64,000 nucleotides of DNA, from positions 107,573 through 171,572 of the forward strand of contig PMOE01000072.1 in the NCBI GenBank assembly GCA_003161575.1, in the 5' to 3' direction. The translations under genes and the position numbers were made by a program. Position 1 is the first letter of the stretch, and each line of letters starts with the position of its first letter. The notes under the pieces were generated by a model, which ran no database searches, was not told the origin of the DNA, and was given only the letters and a program-made list of their open reading frames with translations. The DNA is from Acidimicrobiaceae bacterium. GTDB lineage: Bacteria; Actinomycetota; Acidimicrobiia; Acidimicrobiales; RAAP-2. This document shows, in pieces, positions 43,202-50,944 of this stretch.

Positions 43202-43861
43202 CTACGCCCCACCGGCGGCCGGCGATGGCGCCGGGGCGGTCCCGTCTTTGGTGCCCCACTCCTCGATCAAAGAGCCGTCGGGTCCATGGCGAAAGACCGG
43301 GATCGCCCCGAGGGACCGCACGAGTTCGGCATCCGGCCCGAGCAACTGGCGCCACGTCGATCCCTCGGTCACCAATGTGCCGATGACCACCGGTTCGGCG
43401 CCGACGCGGCGCAACAGATTCAGCGCTGCGCGCATCGAACCCCCAGTCGAGATCACGTCGTCGACCACCGCCACCCGGCGGCCGGCCACCGCATCGACGC
43501 GGGCGCGGTCGAAGAGCAGGCGTTGTGCACTGGCCGTCGTGATGGACTGCACCGGTTCGCCGACGGCGTCGGCCAGATGGATCTTCGGGGTCTTGTGCAA
43601 GATCACGTAGTCGTCCAAAGAGAGGGCTCGGGTGACCTCGATCGCCAAGGGGATGCCCATCGTGGCCACTGAAACCACAATGTCGACGTCGAAGGGTGCC
43701 AGTTGCTGGGCCAGCTCCCCGGCCGCTCGCTCGGCAAAGGTGATGCCGTGGTCGACCGAGATGAGAAGGGCGATGGTCACGTCGTCGCTCATCGCCACCA
43801 GCGGGACCCTGACTTCTTGGGACCCGACACGGATCGTGTAGGTACTATCGGCGGCGTCCAT
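43202..43861 (-). CDS. Purine-type phosphoribosyltransferase
   Basis: A 219-residue type I PRTase. The PRPP motif VAVVDDVISTGGSMRAAL is near residue 132, and VSVATMGIPLAIEVTRAL is the conserved pyrophosphate loop region; ILHKTPKIHLADAV resembles adenine/xanthine PRTases and the PurR-like group. It would attach ribose-5-phosphate to a purine base. ATG 43861 lies only 26 bp from the divergent cytosine-deaminase start, so the two share a promoter region. Confidence 0.83.
   Translation of the reverse strand: MDAADSTYTIRVGSQEVRVPLVAMSDDVTIALLISVDHGITFAERAAGELAQQLAPFDVDIVVSVATMGIPLAIEVTRALSLDDYVILHKTPKIHLADAVGEPVQSITTASAQRLLFDRARVDAVAGRRVAVVDDVISTGGSMRAALNLLRRVGAEPVVIGTLVTEGSTWRQLLGPDAELVRSLGAIPVFRHGPDGSLIEEWGTKDGTAPAPSPAAGGA
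43843..43848 (+). promoter_or_regulatory. Possible -10 of the cytosine deaminase gene
   Basis: TACTAT ends 39 nt before ATG 43888, inside the 5' part of the divergent PRTase gene. A weak TTGGGA lies at a plausible -35 distance. Confidence 0.3.
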
Positions 43862-43887
43862 GCACCCGACTCTGACCGGATCACACG

Positions 43888-44361
43888 ATGTCTGCAAGTG
43901 AACGGACCCCCATCGATCGGGCGCTGGCCAACGAGATGCTGGCCGCGGCCATTGCAGAAGCACGGGCCGGGCGCACCACCGGTGGCATTCCGATCGGCGC
44001 CGCGCTCTTCACCCGGGAGGGCACGCTGCTCGGGCGCGGGCACAACCGGCGGGTCCAAGACGATGACCCTTCCACCCACGCCGAGACGGCTGCCTTCAAA
44101 GACGCCGGTCGGCGACGGGACTACCCGGACTGCATCATGGTCTCGACCCTCTCGCCGTGCTGGTACTGCTGCGGTCTGATCCGCCAGTTCGGGATTGGCG
44201 CCGTGATCGTCGGGGAGGCCCGGAACTTCGTCGGGGCCCACGAGTGGGTAGCCGACTTGGGGGTCGAGGTGATCGAGCTGGACGACCCCGAGTGCATAGA
44301 ACTGCTCGGCGCATTCATCGCCGAGCACCCCGAGGTCTGGCACGAAGACATCGGTCTGTAA
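43888..44361 (+). CDS. Cytosine deaminase, yeast FCY1 type
   Basis: A 157-residue zinc deaminase of the CDA fold. The catalytic HAE (THAETAAF) is near residue 72 and the zinc cysteines are in STLSPCWYCCGLI (PCxxC). The context matches yeast Fcy1: GIPIGAALFTREGTLLGRGHNRR, an (F/V)GE-AxNF-like segment, and a C-terminal PEVWHEDIGL (Fcy1 ends ...DWFEDIGE). Bacterial cytosine deaminases are usually the unrelated CodA amidohydrolases. The product uracil feeds the upp gene next door. Confidence 0.88.
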   Translation: MSASERTPIDRALANEMLAAAIAEARAGRTTGGIPIGAALFTREGTLLGRGHNRRVQDDDPSTHAETAAFKDAGRRRDYPDCIMVSTLSPCWYCCGLIRQFGIGAVIVGEARNFVGAHEWVADLGVEVIELDDPECIELLGAFIAEHPEVWHEDIGL

Positions 44362-44375
44362 CTCGGAAAGAACGC

Positions 44376-45032
44376 TCAGTCCGGAGGACCGAAGAGGCGG
44401 TCGCCGGCATCGCCGAGCCCGGGCACAATGAACCCGCGCCCGTTGAGCTCGGGGTCGATGGCGGCGCAGGCCACCCGCACACTTGGGTGTCGGCGGCGGA
44501 AGTTGGCCAGTCCGGGCACGGACGCAAGCAGGCACAGGGCCACGATCCGGGTGGCCCCCGCGTCGACCACCATGTCGCAGACCTCGGCGAGCGACCCACC
44601 GGTGGCCAGCATCGGATCACAGACCACGACCCGGCGGTCCGACAGATCGACGGGGAGCCGATTGAGGTAGACCGTCGGTTGCAGGGTCCGGTCGTCACGG
44701 CGCAGACCGACGTGGGCCACCTCGGTGAGCGGGAGCACCTCTTGGATGGCCGGCACCATGCCCAGACCGGCCCGCAGTATTGGGACCAACAGGACCGTCT
44801 CGTCCACCTGGCCAACGGGCACCCCGCCTACGACCGGGGTGTCGATACGGACCACTCGCATGCCGAGATCCGAGAGGGCCTCATAGGCGATGAGCGAGGA
44901 CATCTCCGAGACCAACTGGCGGAACATCGTGCTGTGAGTCCGAACGTCACGCAGCACGCCGAGTCGGTGCGCGACCATCGGGTGGCCGACGACGATGAGG
45001 TTCGGGTCCCCAGCCGCAGGCACTGAAGTCAT
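44376..45032 (-). CDS. upp: Uracil phosphoribosyltransferase
   Basis: A 218-residue Upp. The PRPP motif VVVCDPMLATGGSLAEV is near 130, and the uracil site IDPELNGRGFIVPGLGDAGDRLFG is at the C-terminus, diagnostic of Upp. It makes UMP from uracil and PRPP. It starts within the Rieske oxygenase stop (ATGA overlap), so it is coupled to it, and converges with the cytosine deaminase, 14 nt apart. Confidence 0.95.
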   Translation of the reverse strand: MTSVPAAGDPNLIVVGHPMVAHRLGVLRDVRTHSTMFRQLVSEMSSLIAYEALSDLGMRVVRIDTPVVGGVPVGQVDETVLLVPILRAGLGMVPAIQEVLPLTEVAHVGLRRDDRTLQPTVYLNRLPVDLSDRRVVVCDPMLATGGSLAEVCDMVVDAGATRIVALCLLASVPGLANFRRRHPSVRVACAAIDPELNGRGFIVPGLGDAGDRLFGPPD

Positions 45033-46063
45033 CGGGCCCCCCCGAGGCCCCCGGTTGCCGTCACGAGTTCGGCCAACACCCGGCGCAGTTCGAGCGTGGT
45101 CCGGTCGGCCCGGGTGTGCAGCTCCATCGTCGGGTCGAGCGGGAGACCGAGCCCGTCAACGGCGCTTTGGACCGCGAGGTCCTCTTCGATCACGGCCGCC
45201 TCGAAGGCCACCGCCTCGGCTAAGCGGTCAGCGTCGCCACCCAGGTCGTTCCGCCACAGCGTGGAATAGATACGGCAGCGGTCATCGGTCTCGGGTTGGA
45301 CGAAGAACCCGATCACGTTGGCCCCACCGGCCTCGAGGAAGTCGATCCGGAGCCGCAGGTGGAACGGGGCGTCGAGGCGGTAGGTGAGACGCCGGGTCTG
45401 GACGAGCGGGCGGAGGCCGGCGGCCACGCCGGGGTCCTCGCGGTGGGCAAAGGCGTGCTCGTAGGTCACGGTGAACCCCCACCCGTCGCGCTCGACCCGG
45501 TAGGAGGGGACCTCAGCCGCCTGCTCGGTCCCGAACGTGGCGCGATGGACGAAGGGGAAGTGGGCCATGTCGAGGAAGTTGTCGGCCAAGAGTCCGGCGC
45601 CGCTCCGGGCCCGGATCGGCGGCAGGTCGCCGGCCACGAACCCCGCCTCGTCGGCCTCGGGCACCGCACCGAGAGGCGCGATGGGATCTTCGGGGGCCAA
45701 AAACACCATGCCGTGGCGCTCGAGGAGCCCGGCCGCCGGCTGCAGGGTGGCCCGGGAGGGAAGTGTCGCCGCCGGCCCGAGGGCGGGGATCTCGATGCAC
45801 CGGCCGTCGGAGTCGAAACGCCAGCCGTGGTACACGCACTGCAGGACACCGTCCGCGCAGCTCCCCAACGATAAGGGAGTGAGACGGTGGGGGCAACGGT
45901 CACGAAAGGCCCGGCACTGCCCGCTGGCCCGGTACAGCACCCAAGGTTCACCCAGGAGCAGCACTCGGGTGGGCTGTTCTCCCACCTCTTCGGACCGAGC
46001 CACGGGGTGCCAGCACCGGGCCAACGCAGGGTCGGTGTTCGAGAGTACCTTCCCAGTCGTCAT
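45029..46063 (-). CDS. Rieske non-heme-iron oxygenase, alpha subunit
   Basis: A 344-residue Rieske oxygenase. The [2Fe-2S] motif is [11 protein letters not shown] then CVYHGWRF (CxH-x17-CxxH) near residue 60, and the mononuclear iron site is [13 protein letters not shown] (DxxHxxxxH) near 155. Length (~345) fits the vanillate- and N-methyl-purine-demethylase (VanA/NdmA) class rather than dioxygenases of ~450 aa. The reductase partner is not in the window. It is the first gene of a two-gene unit with upp, with GGGGAGGG before its ATG. Co-transcription with upp suggests a nucleobase-related substrate. Confidence 0.88.
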   Translation of the reverse strand: MTTGKVLSNTDPALARCWHPVARSEEVGEQPTRVLLLGEPWVLYRASGQCRAFRDRCPHRLTPLSLGSCADGVLQCVYHGWRFDSDGRCIEIPALGPAATLPSRATLQPAAGLLERHGMVFLAPEDPIAPLGAVPEADEAGFVAGDLPPIRARSGAGLLADNFLDMAHFPFVHRATFGTEQAAEVPSYRVERDGWGFTVTYEHAFAHREDPGVAAGLRPLVQTRRLTYRLDAPFHLRLRIDFLEAGGANVIGFFVQPETDDRCRIYSTLWRNDLGGDADRLAEAVAFEAAVIEEDLAVQSAVDGLGLPLDPTMELHTRADRTTLELRRVLAELVTATGGLGGAR

Positions 46064-46167
46064 GACCCTCCCCGCTCCAAAGACCCAGACACCGGCCGGT
46101 CCGAGCGTTGCCTGTTGGTATGCGGCTCGTCAAACACCGACAGCGAATCCCCCCGCTCGCGTGGCGC

Positions 46168-46173
46168 TACGCT
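46168..46173 (+). promoter_or_regulatory. -10 of the SDR/DapB-like operon
   Basis: TACGCT, about 45 nt before ATG 46218, giving a leader of ~37 nt that ends in an AAGGA site. No clear -35. Confidence 0.4.
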
Positions 46174-46217
46174 CCGCCAGTCGCCAACAAGGTGCCCAGA
46201 GGGAACAAAGGACGACC

Positions 46218-47006
46218 ATGATCCTCGACCGCTTCGATATGACCGATCGCACCGCCATTGTCACCGGCGCCGGCCGCGGCATCGGCGCGGCGAGCGCCCT
46301 GGCGCTGGCCGAGGCCGGGGCGGACGTACTCATCGCGGCGCGGACAGCCGAACAACTCGACGAGGTGGCCGCCAAGGTCGACGCGGTCGGTCGCCGGGCC
46401 GTCGTCGTGGCCGGCGACCTCAGCGACCTCGAGGTCATCGCCTCGTTGGCCGACGCGGCCTACCAGGCGTTCGGGCGCATCGACGTGGTGGTGAACAACC
46501 TCGGTGGCTCCATGCCCCGGCCACTTCTCGACACTTCGCCCAGGTTCTTAGAAGAGGCGTTTCACTTCAATGTGGCGACCGCCCACGCCCTCGTCCGAGC
46601 AGCGGTTCCCCGCATGCTCGAAGGCGGCGGAGGTTCCATCGTCAACATCACCTCGGTGGTCGGGCGTGTGTCGGGCCGGGGCTACCTCGCCTACGGAACG
46701 GCGAAGGCAGCGTTGGCCCACTACACGCGGCTTGCGTCCAAAGACCTCTCCCCCCGGATCCGCGTGAACGCCGTGGGCGTCGGATCGACCGCCACTTCGG
46801 CCCTCGACATCGTGATGCAGAGCGATGAACTGCGCATAGCCATGGAGGAGGCGACACCGCTCAAGCGCATTGGCCATACCGAGGACATTGCGGCGGCCGT
46901 GCTCTTCTTGGCCTCGTCGGCCGGATCCTTTTTGACCGGCAAGGTGATCGAGGCCGACGGAGGTCTCGACATCCCGAACCTCGATTTCGGAATGCCCGAC
47001 CTGTGA
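46218..47006 (+). CDS. SDR-family oxidoreductase
   Basis: A 262-residue classical SDR with the Rossmann motif [24 protein letters not shown] at the NNAG position, the catalytic Ser in NITSVVGR and the YGTAK (YxxxK) pair. [20 protein letters not shown] and GKVIEADGG are typical of mycobacterial-style 3-oxoacyl/steroid SDRs. AAGGA lies 6 nt before the ATG. The next gene starts 31 nt later on the same strand. Confidence 0.88.
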   Translation: MILDRFDMTDRTAIVTGAGRGIGAASALALAEAGADVLIAARTAEQLDEVAAKVDAVGRRAVVVAGDLSDLEVIASLADAAYQAFGRIDVVVNNLGGSMPRPLLDTSPRFLEEAFHFNVATAHALVRAAVPRMLEGGGGSIVNITSVVGRVSGRGYLAYGTAKAALAHYTRLASKDLSPRIRVNAVGVGSTATSALDIVMQSDELRIAMEEATPLKRIGHTEDIAAAVLFLASSAGSFLTGKVIEADGGLDIPNLDFGMPDL

Positions 47007-47037
47007 TGAGGCCGTCAAGAGCAGAGAGGAAGTCCCG

Positions 47038-48099
47038 ATGACCCTTCGCGTGGTGGCCTGGAGCACCGGCAACGTCGGACGTCACGCCCTGGCCGGTATC
47101 GACGCCCGACCCGATTTAGAACTGGTCGGCCTGTTCGTCTCGAACCCCGACAAGGTCGGGCGTGACGCTGGCGAGCTGGCCGGCCTCGGTCGACCCTTCG
47201 GGGTAGCGGCCAGCAACGACGCCGCGGCGCTGCTCGCCCTCCGTCCCGACTGCATCGTGCACTCGGCCATGGCCGACGACCGGTTGGTCGAGGCCGTCGC
47301 CGACCTCGAAGGGTTCTTGTCGGCCGGGATCAACGTGGTCTCGAGCGGTCCGGTGTTCTTGCAGTACCCCGCGCCTGGGGACCCGCTGGCCGAGCCGCTT
47401 CGAGCTGCCGCCGCCGAGGGCGGCGCGTCGCTGTGGGTGAACGGAGTCGATCCGGGCTTCGCCAACGACGCCCTGCCTCTGGTGTTGAGCGGGGTGTGCG
47501 AACGGATCGACGAGGTCCGTTGCCTCGAGGTCCTCAACTACGCCACCTACAACCAGGCGATGGTGCTCTTCGACATCATGGGCTTCGCCAAGCCCATGGA
47601 CGAGGTACCGATGCTCCTCCAGCCCGGCGTCCTCACCATGGCCTGGGGCAGCGTGGTGCGCCAGATCGCAGCCGGGCTCGGGGTCGAACTCGACGCTGTC
47701 GAGGAATGGTACGAGCGGGTGCCCGCACCGATCGATTTCGACGTCGACGCCGGCCCGGTACCAAAGGGGACCGCGGCCGGTTTGCACTTCGAGGTCCGCG
47801 GGATCCTCGGGGGACGCCCGGTGGTCGTCCTCGAGCACGTCACCCGCCTGCACGATGACCTGGCCCCGCACTGGCCCCAACCCGCGGGGCAAGGCTGTTA
47901 CCGGGTCGTGATCACCGGCGAGCCCACCTACACCCTTGACCTGCAGCTGCTCGGGACCGACGGCGACCACAACACGGCCGGCCTCAAGGCGACCGCCATG
48001 CGACTCGTCAACGCCGTTCCCGCCGTGGTGGCCGCGCCACCCGGGCTGCTAACGGCTCTCGACCTCCCGCTCATCACCGGCCGAGGCCTCCTGCGCTGA
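47038..48099 (+). CDS. NAD(P)H-dependent amine/DapB-like dehydrogenase family protein
   Basis: A 353-residue protein with an N-terminal Rossmann fold (RVVAWSTGNVGRHALAGI) and a DapB/diaminopentanoate-dehydrogenase-like C-terminal domain (GSSLWVNG-type loop: ASLWVNGVDPGFANDALPL). It belongs to the family known in mycobacteria as dihydrodipicolinate-reductase-like and in clostridia as 2,4-diaminopentanoate dehydrogenase. Substrate unknown. It probably forms an operon with the preceding SDR. Confidence 0.8.
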   Translation: MTLRVVAWSTGNVGRHALAGIDARPDLELVGLFVSNPDKVGRDAGELAGLGRPFGVAASNDAAALLALRPDCIVHSAMADDRLVEAVADLEGFLSAGINVVSSGPVFLQYPAPGDPLAEPLRAAAAEGGASLWVNGVDPGFANDALPLVLSGVCERIDEVRCLEVLNYATYNQAMVLFDIMGFAKPMDEVPMLLQPGVLTMAWGSVVRQIAAGLGVELDAVEEWYERVPAPIDFDVDAGPVPKGTAAGLHFEVRGILGGRPVVVLEHVTRLHDDLAPHWPQPAGQGCYRVVITGEPTYTLDLQLLGTDGDHNTAGLKATAMRLVNAVPAVVAAPPGLLTALDLPLITGRGLLR

Positions 48100-48192
48100 G
48101 CGCAATGGCAGCGGGGCCGGGCGAGTCGATCCTCGCGATGACTTGATTCGCCCCACGTCACGACAACGACGATCCACTACGGTGGGCCCGCC

Positions 48193-49551
48193 ATGCCCGA
48201 GCGGTTCGATGCCGATGTCTGTGTCGTGGGCGCTGGCTACGCCGGCCTCACGGCGGCCCGACGATTGAGCCAAGAAGCGAAGACCGTTGTCGTCCTCGAG
48301 GCCCGGGACCGCGTCGGGGGCCGGATCTGGACTCAACCCCTTTCCGATGGCTCACCGGTCGACCGCGGGGGCGCGTGGCTGGCTCCCAAACATGAGGCGA
48401 TCTTCGCCCTCGCTCGCGAGTTCGACGTCTCCACGTACAAAACGTGGGTCAAGGGGTCGCACCTCCTCATCGACAAGGGACGAACGCGTCGCTATACCGG
48501 GCTCATTCCGAAGATCAGTCCACTCGCGGTGGTCACGATCGCCTTGGCGCAACTGAAACTCGATCGGATGGCCAAGCACGTTCCAGTCGAAGCCCCGTGG
48601 ACGGCCAGGCGTGCCGAGGAGTGGGATAGGCGCTCAATAGGCTGGTGGCTCGAGCGTTCTGGGATCCGGACCGAGATCGGGCGCGATCTGTTCGAGATGG
48701 CGGTGCGGGGCTTGTTTACCGGTGACCTGAACGATGTCTCGCTTCTGCACCTGCTGTTCCTTGTTCGGGCTCACGGAAGCATTGGCACGCTGTTTTCGAT
48801 CGAAGATGGTTCGCAGGAGAACATGGTCGAGGGTGGTGCTGGGTCCATCGCGCAACGAATCGCTGACAGTTTGGGGGACGCTGTGCGCTTGAGCGCGGCG
48901 GTGCGGTCGATCACTCAACGGGGGGATCGCGTAATCGTCGACACAGGCGATCTCGTGGTGTCGGCCCGCCACGCCGTTGTCACTGTCCCCCCCGCGCTCG
49001 CCCTCGAGATCGCGTTTGACCCCGTTCTCCCCGACGATCGCATGACTCTGTACCGCAATGCTGTCGCTGGTCCGGAGACCAAGACGCTCGTCGTCTACGA
49101 CGAGCCGTTCTGGCGAGCCGACGGATTCAGCGGCCAATCCGCCGAGCCCGGCTCCGCCGCCGAGGTGACCCTCGATGCGTCACCGGCGTCCGGTTCCCCC
49201 GGCGTCATTGCGTCGTTCACATTCGGGTCGGTGGCAAAACACCTCGACGCGCTCGACCAGGCTGTCCGACGGCGTTCAGTGCTCGATGCGCTCGCGGCCA
49301 GGTTCGGGCCGCGGGCTGCGTTGCCCGCCGAATTCATCGAGACGGCCTGGTGGACGGAGGAGTGGACTCGCGGCTGTTCGATGGCCCATCTCCCCCCCGG
49401 GATCCTCACGCGCTACGGACCCCTTCTCCACGAGCCGTTCAGGCTCGTGCACTGGGCCGGAACAGAAACCTCAACGACGTCGCACGGTGCAATTGACGGT
49501 GCCGTACGCTCGGGCGAGCGCGCCGCGGCCGAGATCCTCCAACTCGCGTAA
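48193..49551 (+). CDS. Flavin monoamine oxidase family protein
   Basis: A 452-residue FAD amine oxidase. CVVGAGYAGLTAARRLSQEA is the FAD motif, EARDRVGGRIWTQPL the second fingerprint, DRGGAWLAPKHEAIFALARE follows, and WAGTETSTTSHGAIDGAVRSGERAA is the FAD-binding C-terminus. It oxidises primary or polyamines (for example putrescine or tyramine) with H2O2 formation. A TACGGT hexamer ends 9 nt before the ATG. Third positions look slightly less GC-biased than in neighbours by eye, which may hint at recent acquisition but is weak. Confidence 0.87.
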   Translation: MPERFDADVCVVGAGYAGLTAARRLSQEAKTVVVLEARDRVGGRIWTQPLSDGSPVDRGGAWLAPKHEAIFALAREFDVSTYKTWVKGSHLLIDKGRTRRYTGLIPKISPLAVVTIALAQLKLDRMAKHVPVEAPWTARRAEEWDRRSIGWWLERSGIRTEIGRDLFEMAVRGLFTGDLNDVSLLHLLFLVRAHGSIGTLFSIEDGSQENMVEGGAGSIAQRIADSLGDAVRLSAAVRSITQRGDRVIVDTGDLVVSARHAVVTVPPALALEIAFDPVLPDDRMTLYRNAVAGPETKTLVVYDEPFWRADGFSGQSAEPGSAAEVTLDASPASGSPGVIASFTFGSVAKHLDALDQAVRRRSVLDALAARFGPRAALPAEFIETAWWTEEWTRGCSMAHLPPGILTRYGPLLHEPFRLVHWAGTETSTTSHGAIDGAVRSGERAAAEILQLA

Positions 49552-49696
49552 AGCCGCTCCGCACGATCGAGTGGCGGTCCCCAGGTAGCGGGATCATCCC
49601 GCTCCGTCGTCGTTGGGGAGAGTGCGCCTTGGGCAACCTTGGCAAGACCTTGCAGCAGATTGTGGATCCGTCACGCGGAATCGACTGTCGACCCAC

Positions 49697-49702
49697 TAGC
49701 GT
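49697..49702 (+). promoter_or_regulatory. -10 of the monooxygenase gene
   Basis: TAGCGT, giving a leader of ~23 nt that contains the AGGAGGG site of the TTG-start gene at 49732. Confidence 0.4.
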
Positions 49703-49731
49703 CGCCGGGAGGAAAAGTCTAGGAGGGTTCG

Positions 49732-50034
49732 TTGATCATCATCGTCGGTTCGCTGACATTTGAACCATCTGATCGCGAGGACGTCATCTCCAGCCTGCAG
49801 GAGGTCACCTCGCTCAGCCGACGAGATGAGGGGTGCCGTGAGTACTCGTGGTCTGAGGACCTCGACTCACCCAACACGTTCCGGTTCTTCGAATGCTGGG
49901 ACTCCCAAGAGAGTCTCGACAAACACCTCGGGGCGCCTCATGAAAAGGCGTTCGGCGAGCGGAATCTGAGCCGGATCACCGGTGCGACGGCGCAGATCTA
50001 CTCGGCCAGCGAAATCACGGAGGCTGACGATTAG
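49732..50034 (+). CDS. Antibiotic-biosynthesis-monooxygenase (ABM) domain protein
   Basis: A 100-residue ferredoxin-like ABM protein: IIIVGSLTFEPSDREDVISSL, SRRDEGCREYSWSEDLDSPN, then FRFFECWDSQESLDKHLGAPH. This is the putative quinol-monooxygenase (YgiN-like) group, small cofactor-less oxygenases or stress proteins. The TTG start at 49732 is supported by AGGAGGG 5 nt upstream, and no ATG or GTG fits the domain. Confidence 0.83.
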   Translation: MIIIVGSLTFEPSDREDVISSLQEVTSLSRRDEGCREYSWSEDLDSPNTFRFFECWDSQESLDKHLGAPHEKAFGERNLSRITGATAQIYSASEITEADD

Positions 50035-50145
50035 CCGACAGCGCCAGACCCTGTGGTCGCCAACACGTACCAGAGGACACCGCCGAGAGCGGAATCTCCG
50101 CGTGGGGACGGCTTGGAGAGATCGAGTCGGAGTCTGAACTCCCGA

Positions 50146-50451
50146 TTACGAAGCGCCGTCACCGAGCTGTTCGACTTCGAGCAGTGTGAACGAGTCGATG
50201 ATCGCCCGCAACACCTGCCGGGCGATCCGAGGGTCGAGCCCTTTCGATTCGGCAAGAGCCTCGATCCTCGAGAGCATCGCGTCCTCGCGGGGTCGATCTA
50301 CCACCGCCATCGTGTGGGCGCGCTTGAACTGGATCACCTCGCCGATGAGCCGGGTGCGCTCAAGCAGCACGTCGACAAGTCTCTCATCGACGGCATCGAG
50401 GCGCAGTCGAATGTTCGTTAGATCTGTTTGTGCGGTCACGGCGGTCTCCAT
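50146..50451 (-). CDS. Chorismate mutase (AroQ type)
   Basis: A 101-residue all-helical chorismate mutase. It has the family pattern IRLRLDAVDERLVDVLLERTRLIGEVIQFKR, VDRPREDAMLSRIEALAESKG and a C-terminal helix IARQVLRAIIDSFTLLE. It makes prephenate from chorismate. ATG 50451 was chosen for GAGG 4-5 nt upstream; GTG 50460 is an alternative. A TAGTCT -10 lies ~28 nt upstream. It is a stand-alone enzyme with no aromatic-pathway neighbours. Confidence 0.85.
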   Translation of the reverse strand: METAVTAQTDLTNIRLRLDAVDERLVDVLLERTRLIGEVIQFKRAHTMAVVDRPREDAMLSRIEALAESKGLDPRIARQVLRAIIDSFTLLEVEQLGDGAS

Positions 50452-50584
50452 CGGCCTCACGTCACGGCGGTCCGTCCAAGACTAGAGGGTCGTCGCCGCC
50501 GGATAGGCGGAGCAGAAAGGCCGGTACCGCGTGCTGTCGTTGAGCAATTACTGCGTTGATCGGGCGTTCCCGTGCCCCGGGCCG

Positions 50585-50833
50585 CTAGGCGTCCTGTGGG
50601 ATCTCGTCCCACCACTGACACCACCAGTTGGCGCCGACGAGGATGCGCAGCTTGGGGTGCCAGCAGTAGGAAAGATCGGATGTTTCATCGAGGTAGTAGC
50701 GGCAGTTGTCGCATCGCTCGTCGCCGGACGGATGACCCCGCAGCACCGCGTTGGAGGAGAGAATCTGCAGCTCCATAGAGAGCGTCTCGTCTATTTCTTT
50801 CGGTTCCGGTTCGGGAATCACGTAGTCGGACAT
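50585..50833 (-). CDS. Small Cys-rich protein resembling high-potential iron-sulfur proteins
   Basis: An 82-residue soluble protein with an acidic N-terminus (MSDYVIPEPEPKEIDE) and four cysteines in the order CDNCRYYLDETSDLSYCWHP...WWCQWW (C-x2-C-x12-C-x13-C). This spacing and the aromatic-Trp ending resemble the HiPIP [4Fe-4S] pattern (CxxC, C, then W-C-xx-W/F), though the last Gly of the published signature is a Trp here. A cluster-binding electron carrier is the best reading; a zinc protein is the alternative. TAACGT ends 6 nt before the ATG, so it is predicted leaderless. No neighbours explain it. Confidence 0.7.
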   Translation of the reverse strand: MSDYVIPEPEPKEIDETLSMELQILSSNAVLRGHPSGDERCDNCRYYLDETSDLSYCWHPKLRILVGANWWCQWWDEIPQDA

Positions 50834-50839
50834 GCCGAG

Positions 50840-50845
50840 ACGTTA
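50840..50845 (-). promoter_or_regulatory. -10 element of leaderless HiPIP-like mRNA
   Basis: TAACGT on the minus strand, with 6 nt to ATG 50833. Confidence 0.5.
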
Positions 50846-50944
50846 CTGCGCGGTACGCCGAGGCCTGCGCCAGACGGGCACCGAGTTCGCCATGGTCCGA
50901 CGCTGCTGGTGGGCGCCGGCGCGTCCTGTCGGAGACCGGGGTAA

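Noticed and set aside
48193-50034. A genomic island signature around the amine oxidase
   Set aside because: The slightly relaxed third-position bias is only a visual impression and no integrase, tRNA or repeat borders the region. A codon-usage calculation is needed.
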